From positions 125,899,817 through 125,963,816 of the forward strand of contig CM043958.1 of assembly GCA_014529385.2 (NCBI GenBank): DNA of 64,000 nt, in the 5' to 3' direction. The stretch is from Adiantum capillus-veneris (lineage: Eukaryota > Streptophyta > Polypodiopsida > Polypodiales > Pteridaceae). How positions within the stretch are numbered: position 1 is the first letter of the stretch; each line of letters starts with the position of its first letter. A program made the translations under genes and the position numbers. The notes under the pieces were generated by a model that was given only the letters and a program-made list of their open reading frames with translations, ran no database searches and was not told where the DNA came from. Below, one piece after another: positions 54,718-64,000 of the stretch.

Positions 54718-55970
54718 GGGGCCAATGGCAGAATCAAAATCCAGACCAACAACACTAGGAGCTGGAAAAAGGAACTGAGGCCGAAGGAGTTGTGTCAGAA
54801 ATACAGAGCCAAGAAAATTGAGCGAATGCTAGCAGCTATGAACATATTTCCTTTGGCAGAAATCGATTTGAATGCAGTCCTGCTGAACAAAGAGCAAGCT
54901 GACAAGCAGAAGAGAAAATTCCCTGATCAGTTTACTGAAGTCAATGCAGGGGAAAGAACAGTTCAGCTAACTGGAAGAATGGAGGAACCAGCTGATACTA
55001 GTATAATGGAAGAACCAGTATGTTCTGAAGAATACCCACTGGATCATAATAATGATTCAGAAATGAATGGACCTTCTTGGGACTACGCTGAAGAATCGAC
55101 CAAACGAAAAGGAGGCGGACCAAACTGGTTGCTTCCAGATGATCAGGAAGTAGAGGAGTGGAACCTTGGATGAGAGGAAAATCCCAGAATGATCAATCAA
55201 CAAGCACCTCAAACCGGCAATGAAGGAAAAGGCACGGAAAATGTTCCTGAACTATAAAGCTGTGTTTTGCCTGGGAACATACAGATTTGAAGGGAGTAGA
55301 TCCTGAAGTCTGTCAGCACCGAATACCTCTGAAACCGGATGCTAGGCTAGTAAGATTGCAAAGATACCGGATGAACCCCAACTATGCAAAGAAGGTCAAG
55401 GAGGATATTGATAATCTTCTCAAGGCTGGGTTCATTACGGAAGTAGCAAGCAGTGATTGGTTATTTCCCATAGTCGTCATTCCTAAGAAGAATGGGAAAT
55501 TAAGAGTTTGTGTCGACTATAGGAAACTAAATGCCCAGACTATTAAGGATCCATTTCCCTTACCTTTTATTGATATGTTGCTTGATGAGATCGCAGGATA
55601 TGAGATGTATAGCTTCATGGATGGTTATAGCGGCTATAACCAGTTATAGATCGCTCTTGAAGATAGGGCCAAGACCACTTTCATCACTAAGTGGGGAGCA
55701 TTCATGTATCTGGTAATGCCTTTTGACCTGTGCAATGCACCAGCTACTTTTCAGCGGTGTATGATGGAGATGTTTCATTAATTTATTCATCGGTTCCTCG
55801 CTATTTTCATGGATGACTTCACTATCTATTCAGATGAGGAACATCACCTTCTATTTCTAGAGATGGTTTTTAAATGCTGTCAGGAGAAGAGGATTTGTTT
55901 GAATCCATTCAAATCTGTATTTTTGGTCTGGAAGGGACAGCTACTGGGACATGTGGTTTCCCGCAATGGA
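54718..55970 (+). pseudogene. Element D linker and reverse transcriptase
   Basis: A linker (YRAKKIERMLAAMNIFPLAE, acidic tail) precedes RT: LLKAGFITEVASSDWLFPIV, GKLRVCVDYRKLNAQTIKDP, MYSFMDGYSGYNQ, then after a [28 protein letters not shown] and the catalytic FMDDFTIYS. The thumb continues as HHLLFLEMVFKCCQEKRICL. The TAG after NQL (55649) stands where relatives have Gln or Lys. Function in the family: copying of element RNA. Confidence 0.8.
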
Positions 55971-56640
55971 ATAGAGATGGCCAATGACAAAATACAGTGT
56001 GTCCAGCAAGCTAAAGCACCCAGAACTGCTTCAGAGTTGAGTTCTTTCTTGGATTATGTGAATTTCTCTAGAAGATTTGTACACAAGTTTGCTTCTCAAG
56101 CAGTACCACTATATGAGCTTACAAAGAAGACCAATAAGTTCAACTGGACTACTGAGTGTGAGGAGAGTTTTCAGAATTTGAAAAAAGCCATTACCAGTAA
56201 ACCAATCCTTAGGCAGCCGAATTGGGATATTATTTTTCATGTACATGTAGATGCTTCAGGATTGGCAATGGGGGCAATATTAGCTCAGCCAGATGGCAGA
56301 ACAGACTATGTGGTCTATTTTGCTAATCGCAGATTCAGTCAGGCTGAATAAGGCTATACAAATACTGAAAGAGAAGCCCTCGGAATGGTTTTTAGCACTA
56401 CGAAGTTCAGACATTACCTATTGGGGAAGTTATTCCATTTTTATGTGGATCATCAAGCTCTTCTGTTTCTGATTAACAAAGTTATTATTCAAGGCAGGCT
56501 AATAAGATGGATGATGTTCCTTATGGAATTTGAATTCAGAATTTTCCATAAACCTGGCTGAAACCATTATGGAGCTGACTTTCTTTCCAAAATTACGGAG
56601 GGATATTCAGAATCACCTCTGAGAGATGAGCCAGTGGGTG
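55971..56640 (+). pseudogene. Element D RT connection and RNase H
   Basis: LGHVVSRNGIEMANDKIQCV, TASELSSFLDYVNFSRRFVH and ECEESFQNLKKAITS form the connection. VHVDASGLAMGAILAQPDG and YTNTEREALGMVFSTTKFRH carry the catalytic Asp and Glu. YVDHQALLFL and HKPG-NHYGADFLSKI complete the domain. TAA after QAE (56349) and TGA in HKPG-NHYG break it; the latter is at a usual Arg position. Confidence 0.78.
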
Positions 56641-58140
56641 TTGATTTATTTCAGCTAGAAGCAGAAGAATCAGTGGATCCTGAATGGTATGATATTTATC
56701 AATTCCTTTCCCAAGGTGCCTTTCCGGAGGATTGGAAACAAAATCAGAAGAAAGCTCTGATCATAAAAAGCCTGAAATTTACCATCATCGGAATAGTACT
56801 TTATCGACTAGGTGTGGATGGTATACTTCGACAATGTGTCCCTATGGAAGGAAGAATGCAAGTGATTTCAGAAGCGCATAATGGTGAGTCTAGTGGACAC
56901 TTTTCCAACGAAGTGACCTACAAGAAGATTCTGCAAGCAGGTCTGTGGTGGAAAACACGGATTGCTGATGTCAGAAGGTTTTGTAAAACTTGTGACAAAT
57001 GCCAAAGAATGGGCCGACCAACAGCTGCTGCAGACATGACTCCCTTAATGCCAATACAACCATTGGGAGTATTCATGAAATGGGGACTGGATTTTATGGG
57101 ACCTTTTAAGAAGGTAACTCCTAGGAAGAACAAGTACATCGTGATGGCTACTTGTTATGTTACCAAGTTGGTTGAAGCTAAGGCTCTTCCTGACAACACA
57201 GCCAAGTCAACTGCAAGGTTTATGTTTGAGAATATTGTCGCCGATACAACCATTGGGAGTATTCATGAAATGGGGACTGGATTTTATGGGACCTTTTAAG
57301 AAGGTAACTCCCAGGAAGAACATCGTGATGGCTACTTGTTATGTTACCAAGTGGGTTGAAGCTAAGGCTCTTCCTGACAACACAGCAAAGTCAACTGCAA
57401 GGTTTTTGTTTGAGAATATTGTCGCCAATATGGATGTCCAGTAGAAATTGTGACCGATCAAGGAACACATTTTATCAATGATACTATGGAAATCCTATTG
57501 GATATGCTTTCAGTCAAGCATCGAAAATCTACTCCTTACTATCCTAGATGCAATGGACATGCTGAAAGTAGCAACAAGTCAATTAATACTATTCTCACTA
57601 AGGCGGTGCAAAAGAAACCAGACCAGTGGGATTTGAAGCTTCAGACTGCTCTATGGGCTTATAGGACAGCTTATAAGGTAACTACTGGAATGACACCATT
57701 CAGAATGGTGTATGGTACTAAAGCTGTGGTTCCTATGGAGTTTGTAATCCCCAGTCTGAGAATGGCTGTGAAGTATGGATTAGACTTCAACCATAACCTT
57801 AAGAAAAGACTGGATGAACTAATGCAATTAGATGAACTCAGGAAAAGGGCTATATTGGAATAATAAATCGTTCAACAACAAAGGAAGCACTGGCATGATC
57901 TCCGAATTAAAGTTTGAGAATTCCAGAAAGGAGACTTAGTGCTTCTATATCAGTCTAGATTGGGTCCAAAGAAGCCGAATTTGAAGATTGCCTGGGCAGG
58001 ACCTTTTGAGGTCTATTGGGTCTTCTCCAATGGCACAGTCAGATTGAAAGATTTATCTGGACTAATGTTGCCAGGAGTGTATAATGGAGCAAAGATCAAG
58101 CTCTATTATTCAGAGACTAGAGAAACTGGGTTAGAACAAG
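56634..58140 (+). pseudogene. Element D integrase with internal duplication
   Basis: Zinc-binding part: AHNGESSGHFSNEVTYKKI ... CKTCDKCQRMG. Core: FMKWGLDFMGPFKKV (first Asp), TDQGTHFINDTM (second Asp), then GHAESSNKSINTILTK (Glu). Between the first and second Asp a stretch of about 190 bp is present twice (57052-57241, 57242-57430), so the first-Asp block appears twice. A frameshift near 57425 precedes TDQGTHF. The C-terminal module is IAWAGPFEVYWVFSNGTVRL at about 57975. Confidence 0.8.
57052..57430 (+). repeat. 190-bp tandem duplication in element D integrase
   Basis: ATACAACCATTGGGAGTATT through GAGAATATTGTCGCC occurs at 57052 and 57242; the second copy lacks AAGTAC after AAGAAC and has a few substitutions. 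The copies are similar enough to be much younger than the element family. Confidence 0.88.
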
Positions 58141-58679
58141 GAACTAAGGAACTAGAGGTTGCTGATCAAGAGATACCGAAATCAGATATTTTTGGACTTT
58201 TTCATGTGCAACCAGTTCCAGTTTCACAACCAGTACCAGAAGGACCAGATCAGTCTCATCTTAGAATCAGTACCAGTACGGTCGCACTAGACTGGTGGGA
58301 ATCAGTTCAGTACCAGTATGGACACACTTTCCAAATTTTAAGCGCCCAATGGTCAAATGGCACGCCAGTGGTAATTATTACAAGGATGGGTCGCAGTCTT
58401 GTCCAATGCATGTCTGCCACGACAGCAACGACGCACACAAGTCTAGGAGCGACGAGTGGTGGAGCTTTTATGGCGCAAACACGTATAACAGTCAGGAGAG
58501 TTAGCATTTTTTCCCATAAATCTCCTACGCGACGCTTTCCTCCTGTCAACCATTCGCCATCGCCGAGCTCTGAGGTTTCTTCACTACAGCCGCAAACTTC
58601 GACCTCTGACGAGACAGTTGACTGTCAAACAGTCTTACCAGTGACACCAGGAAACGGTTTCGACACAAGTCATCTTCTC

Positions 58680-61600
58680 CTTCGCATGTTTCATCGTCAT
58701 CGACCTCACAGTGTATGGGTAGAAGGAAACGCTCAGAGAAGATGCAGGAAACTCTTGAGGAAACCCAGGCTATAGTTGATGAGCCAAAGGCAAGCCTTCC
58801 CGTTCTTCCATACAATAAAATCCAATGATATGTATTTACTGATCACGCAATGACTCTGCTACAACTCTGGGATCTGTGAGTCGTGTTGCAAGCTACAAGG
58901 ATTGCTTTTGATTCAGATATCATCAAGCAAGTTCTTGACTCCTTTGATGCTGAAACTGGCAGTGCTATGGTAAATAGTAGAAAGGTGTCAGTGACACCAG
59001 AAGCCATTGCATTCGCATTTTGGATGCCTAATGAGCCCAAACCGTCTGTGGAAAGTGCGTAGCAAATAAGTATTGCTTTGAAGGAGGATGAAATGGCTAG
59101 AAAGAAGCGTAAGGCAAGTGCTCAAGGAGTTCCAGTAGCAGGACTGGAAGCCTCCGCTGCTTACAGGTTTGTAGTTGAAGCAGTCAGCCTTAAGAACAAC
59201 CCAACGTATGTGTCAGAAAAATTGTTTGCTATGCTGTTGGCCACGATACTGGATCCACAAGTCCATATCAAACTTTGTCAAATACTCTCGCATAATGTAC
59301 TCCAACATACTGCCAAGCTGAAATCTCAAACTGTTTTCAAGGCATGGTATGTCTGGCAATTCCTGTATTGGGCTACTGCTGCAGATTTTAATGAGCAGGT
59401 AAAGCAGGCTTGGAGTGAGTAGCCCATTTATGAACCAAAGAAAATTGAACTATCCTCAGACGATGAGTAACTATCCTCAGACGATGAGGAAACAGACAGT
59501 CAAACGATTTCCACTGACCTGAAAAGGAAAGCCACTGCAGAAGAAGCTGGCAGTTCAAAGAAGCCAAGAATTACACTGACAAAAAGTAGTGAGTTTTTGA
59601 AGCAAATAGAAAGCCAGGCTAAGGCAGTAAGCACTGAGAAAGCTGATCAGCCAGTTGTCAAAAATACAATTGCTAGTGGATCTGGGAAAGATCATGTCAA
59701 GCCAGTCACTGTGGAGAAGATACCAGACCAGTCAGGGGACAAAGGCAAGAGTCAACTGGACAAAGGGAAAGGTCCAGCGTTCTCAACTTTGTCTGGTGGA
59801 GTTCCTGCCATTACTGGAAATCCTCTGCAGCTGGTAAAACAGGATATGTTGCAGCAAATGCAAACTCAGAAATTGAGAGGGCATCTTTTGCTCAGCAAAG
59901 CTGATTATGCTACTTTACCCTACGTGGCTCTAGTGGCAATATATGAACCTGTTGATTCTGATCCAACCACGGTCAAAGACAAATGTTCAGTACTGATATA
60001 GTCTTCTTGGAATACCATTGTCAGTTGTATGGGACAATTGGTGGAGGCTGCTGGATCAAAAGACGAAGTCAAAAAGCTTAAAGCTGACTTGGCAGAAGCA
60101 CAGCATCAGATTGAAACACTCCAGAAATCCCAGGAAGTGCAGAACATACAACACAGGGTACTGGAAGCTCAATCAGAAAGAACTCAGGAGTTGTTGAACA
60201 AAAAGTTAGCTAAGGCTGAGTCTGAAATTATGATCCTCAAAAGTCAAAGGAATGAAGCACTGAGAGCTGCCAAGTGAGCTGAAACGATGCTCAGGATGAA
60301 GCAGGCGGAATTCAGAAAGCTGCTATTGCACCATACAGCTCTGAAGCGTTCGCTAACTGACAGATACATCTACAATAGCTTGTCTGAAATTTTAAACCCT
60401 TCAGGCAATGTTGTTTTCGACTTAGAAAATTTAAAGTCCTTGATGGAAAGTATGCAGAGCGATTTGCAGGACAAGGTGGGTGAGTTCAATAATGCTCTAA
60501 TGAACCAAGCTATAATGGATTATATTGAGCAACAGACTTCCCCGGATGAGGATGAAGAAGATGAAGAAGATGCAGCTCATCAGGAGGAGGATAATCAAGA
60601 AACTAGGCATACAAAGGACGATGATGATGCCCCACCACCATCTCCACCTCCAGGATCGGGTACTGGGGGGACAGGGCCAGATGAAGGAGGCCAGTCCACA
60701 GCCAGACCAGAATGAGGGTCAGCAGGAAGGACAGGATAAAGAGCACCAGTCGGGTAATCAGCAGACTGAAGAGCAACAGCCCAGTAACACTAGGAATCAG
60801 CCAACTGATCAGTCCCATCAGAGCAGAGAGGCTAAAGGGAAAATGAAAGTTCAGGATGAGGGAACAGTGGGGGCTGATCATCAGCATTCACTGCAGCTCA
60901 TTACTTTGAATAAGCAACTAAGACATCAACAGGCCTCCATCACCAGACATTATCTGGAGGATGATGCTCTTTGGACTGACTTGGAAAGATTTCAAAGACT
61001 ATATGTGGGAGCCAGGGAAATGGTAGAACATTGGAAATCAGCTGCTTTCCATGATAAAGAAGCTTGTAGACTACCTGCGCATCCCAGTACAGTCCAGCTG
61101 TTGGAACGAGTTCCGGAATGGATATTGAATGCTGATGAGAAAGTGGCAAACCCGCACTAGAAAAGGCAGTCTACTGCAGATTGTCGGTCCTTAGCTCTAG
61201 AACTGGAACTTCTGCTGGGTAACAAACCAACTTACCGCTGCATGAAGGATGTTAGGATACAACTCAAGGAAGTTCTGGTACAAATGCAAGCTGCCATAGG
61301 TGTTTTGGATCAGAGAGTCAAAGCCATTCTTGAGGACCAAAAAACTACTAGCAGAGGACCTCAAACACGAATGTCAGTAGGAGCACAGGAAACTGCTCTC
61401 CGAACCCTGTTCCAGCTAGTGAGAATCACCAGAAAGATGATGCAGCAGGAGAACTAGGCTGTTCTCAATTTCCTGGAATTTGTGCATGATTCTCCAGTTC
61501 TCTTGTATGATGTTCTAGCAAGAGAAACTGAGCTGCCAAGATTCTTTCCAGCACTGTATCCTCAACATCAAGAACCAGTTGATCGACTCACATATTTCAA

Positions 61601-62198
61601 AATAACTGATGAGCTTCAGGATTGGTATGAGCGATCAACTATGGAATGGAAGACTTGGCAGACATTGCTCAATGATGCTCTCCAAATCAATGACATTCAT
61701 GCAATGAAAGAGGAGCTGCATAGGATTTAGCTGTGTATGGGCCAGTGAAAGATTCAAGTAAGAGGATTGACCAGGATTACTAATCAGTTGCTACAACTCA
61801 CGGTCGAATCTTCCAAATTACCTGAAAAAGACATTGCAGCAAATCCGGGTATGGCACCGCAGTACAGGGAGATGGTTGAGATTCTTTTCGAAGCTCGCGT
61901 CAAAACAAATCAGCCTCTTCCAGAAGGATGGATCCATATTGCTTCGCATTGTCATAAGCTGGCCAGAACCAGACTGAGCAAGGGCAGGCGTACACTCTAT
62001 GATCCTGACACCAAAACCTATCATTCTCTCACGCCTTATGAGGTAGAGATGAACACAGACCGGCGGGATCAGCTTGAGAAGGAGGCCATTTACCGACTGA
62101 TTCAGAAGGAGAATGCTGGTGCTGGGACTTCTCAGGCACCATCCCGGTCAAAGAGCAAAGGCAAAAGGGAGACGGTCCCATGGAAGGATACTAGGTAG
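58680..62198 (+). pseudogene. Element D extra sense-strand coding region after pol
   Basis: A long reading broken by stops, mostly TAG, at about 59060, 59420, 60000, 60275, 61158, 61455 and 61728. Parts: KVSVTPEAIAFAFWMPNEP and YRFVVEAVSLKNNPTYVSEK (helical); a Lys/Ser/Asp-rich linker with KRKATAEEAGSSKKPR; a coiled coil at about 60050-60275 (DLAEAQHQIETLQKSQEVQ); an acidic Pro-rich tract (DEDEEDEEDAAHQEED); a Gln-rich tract; then helical text YERSTMEWKTWQTLLNDAL and a basic end SRSKSKGKRETV. It shows no envelope-like signal or membrane segment. It is in the position of the third ORF of Athila-type elements, but I do not recognise it. Confidence 0.6.
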
Positions 62199-62493
62199 TT
62201 CCATCTCAGAATTCAGTGGCGACTTTTCTTCTCAGCAGGCAGGGAGAGATGGCATCTCTACCTTGGCCTGATGACAGCTCCACCTTGTCCTGGTGAGAGC
62301 TCCACCTTGGCCTTTTCCGCTGCCTTCCGCAATCCTTGGTCCTTCTTGAACTCCTACTCGTAATCTTTGAATGGCCATTCTCTATATGGTCAAGCTGGCA
62401 TCCCAACATCAGAACCAGACGATGGATTTTTCAGTCTCACATCAGAATCAGACAGGGGAATTTTTTAGAAATTTTGGAATCTTGCCAAAATTC
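62199..62493 (+). other. Element D 3' untranslated region
   Basis: Noncoding sequence between the last coding block and the polypurine tract; nothing else seen. Confidence 0.5.
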
Positions 62494-62510
62494 AAGAAAG
62501 AAGGGAAGGA
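62494..62510 (+). promoter_or_regulatory. Polypurine tract of element D
   Basis: AAGAAAGAAGGGAAGGA, all purine, directly before TGTAGACGG; would prime plus-strand DNA synthesis. Confidence 0.75.
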
Positions 62511-62995
62511 TGTAGACGGCTAGATAATCACCATGTGGGAACGTGTTCTTAGAAGATGGGCAGCGAATTACTTAGTAATTACTAGAGTAATTACTACAGT
62601 AAACCCGAAGTGTATAAATAGGGCCCATTACATTATTATCAGGTGGGCAATTGTTATCACTTGTATTAGCGCTTTGGGCTATAATTGTACTTGAGCATCA
62701 GTGGCAGTATTGTCGGCTGTACTTTCTCTCTGTAATCATATTCGCTGTAATCTTGATCTGTAATCTCAATCATGGCATATATTTCAGTGATACTTACTTC
62801 TCATCCAGTCTTCTGAATCTGAATCTGAATCTGAACCTTATTCCAGTCTATAAGTCTGATTCTTATTTCAGTATCCTCATTTCAGTCTAGTCTCTGATTT
62901 CTGTCCAGTTTGCTATCTGAAATCTTCCCACACTAGTAGCTGAAATCCTTCAACACTGGAATTAATTGTCTCAAGAGATCAGCTCCAATTCCACA
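62511..62995 (+). repeat. Element D LTR
   Basis: 485 bp from TGTAGACGGC to CCAATTCCACA. Contains a TATA-like TATAAATA at 62613-62620, preceded by the palindromic motif AGTAATTACT and a second GTAATTAC at 62573-62597, and later CTGAAT repeats. It is followed by TTA and TGGTATCAACC, which resembles a PBS, odd for a 3' LTR. Confidence 0.68.
62613..62620 (+). promoter_or_regulatory. Probable TATA box in element D LTR
   Basis: TATAAATA followed by GGGCCC, about 100 bases into the LTR, the usual place for an LTR promoter core. Confidence 0.5.
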
Positions 62996-63120
62996 TTATG
63001 GTATCAACCTAAATCACATTGTCTTTGTGCGAGAATAGAAAGTGCATAGAGAATTGAATGAACATAACAACTACATAACATAAACTTAAAAGACTACACA
63101 TGAGGTGGGGAGGGGGATGA

Positions 63121-63152
<32 letters not shown>

Positions 63153-64000
63153 ATAAGAACATGCTTTTTTTTAACTTTAGAGAGAGAGAGAGAGACGGGT
63201 AAAGGGAAACTAAAAGAAAAACAACAACCCACTTCCATTACTATAAGTAGTCTTTGTAAGCCCTAATATTCATCTCTAAAGAAAAAGTTTTTTGCAAGGC
63301 ACTAAATCTTAACTAACAAAACAGCTGCAACTTCAAAATGACAGCCTTCGGAATGTTGCATTTGGTACTCGTAGAACCCATGGACCCACACAATGAATGC
63401 TTCTACCAAAATGACAATGCCCCTCACACAGGGTGTATAATACAATCCTCCAATTCTCATATCTATCCCTATAAGAGTATTCTGCATTGGCCGACAAGCG
63501 ATCTTCGAGCTCACAAACCCGTATGTGAGTTGCATTACGATTCAAAGCCACACTGATATAAAAGTACCCTTGGAGTCCTCCGAAAAACTCATGCACTTCC
63601 ATTAAAATGTTATCACGATAATAGTGATTCTTGCAAGCCAATTGGTTAATTACAATAAATTCAATAAAGCATTGTGCTTCATTGGTGTTGCTTACCGAAC
63701 AACTTCAAAGCTTTCAATACTGTGTACTACATCATGTGTACTAAGTGGGCCTCTCCAACCAGGTGGATCTAAATGAGAAATGTTTAGTTTGAACACCAAG
63801 CTGGAAAATTTTCAAAGGATATACTTAGATCCTACCATAGATAAGAAACGGTGGATGATGAAGCATCCAGCTAAACGTAGATACTGTCCAATGCCTTCTT
63901 TGACGTGGCATCTATAAATACAATATTTCAACCCCATCCAAGAAACATCATAACATCAACTTTTCATGACAATCAAAGTGTATAGAGAATTGAATCAACA
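62996..64000. other. No gene supported; GA microsatellites
   Basis: (GA)n at 63121-63148 and 63179-63194. Short open frames on both strands at 63302-63641 overlap one another without recognisable motifs. AAGTGCATAGAGAATTGAAT at 63041 recurs nearly identically at 63975 to the window end. Confidence 0.5.

Larger units (their letters stand above)
53455..62995 (+). mobile_element. 5'-truncated Ty3/gypsy element D with a post-pol coding region
   Basis: Order: end of gag with CCHC, protease, RT, RNase H, integrase, a 3.5-kb extra coding region, polypurine tract and a 485-bp LTR. The 5' LTR, PBS and most of gag are missing, but a gag piece of the same family lies at 6046-7425. Numerous stops, many of them TAG at Gln codons, show long inactivity. 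The protease text ILDGGAGVNI and the extra region after integrase recall the Tat/Athila side of Ty3/gypsy elements rather than chromoviruses. Confidence 0.75.

Overview
The window looks like a piece of a large, repeat-choked land-plant nuclear genome. It holds chromodomain Ty3/gypsy, other Ty3/gypsy and Ty1/copia retrotransposons, plant-type LINEs, MITE-like elements, initiator-Met primer-binding sites and long CT, CA, TA and G tracts. I found no intact host gene, no convincing tRNA or rRNA gene and no bacterial-style feature. The style of the elements would suit a fern, lycophyte or gymnosperm, but the sequence does not settle this.

Left part (1-7.6 kb): a decayed minus-strand Ty3/gypsy-like gag element ('E') carries a 758-bp terminal-inverted-repeat transposon with an 8-bp target duplication. 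Short retroelement pieces in alternating orientation follow: a reverse transcriptase scrap (-), a gag piece (+), a protease-RT linker scrap (-) and an RT/RNase H scrap (+).

Middle-left (7.6-28.1 kb): three members of one chromodomain Ty3/gypsy family are nested. Old element C (7580-28131) is split by element B (7805-24129, target duplication ATGTA). B's 5' LTR is split by young element A (8564-17471, target duplication CATTC). A has two almost identical 1.59-kb LTRs and nearly complete gag-pol, but carries a one-base deletion and an in-frame stop. A fourth copy survives as a solo LTR at 32333-33946 (target duplication CTTCT) inside the gag of a Ty1/copia element.

Middle (28.1-50 kb): a minus-strand LINE RT scrap, a field of microsatellites and hairpins, the copia element (31.5-37.7 kb) with a MITE in its protease active site, a minus-strand LTR remnant, and two LINE 3' ends, one with a 16-bp target duplication. 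These are followed by a CACTA-like TIR element, a degenerate CENH3-like histone pseudogene (47904-48351) and unrecognised exon-like ORFs.

Right part (50-64 kb): an initiator-Met PBS marks another, unrecognised LTR element. A second MITE copy has one end tandemly duplicated. A 5'-truncated Ty3/gypsy element ('D', about 53.45-63.0 kb) then carries gag (CCHC), PR, RT, RNase H and an integrase with an internal 190-bp duplication. It also has an unusual 3.5-kb sense-strand coding region after pol, then a polypurine tract and a 485-bp LTR.
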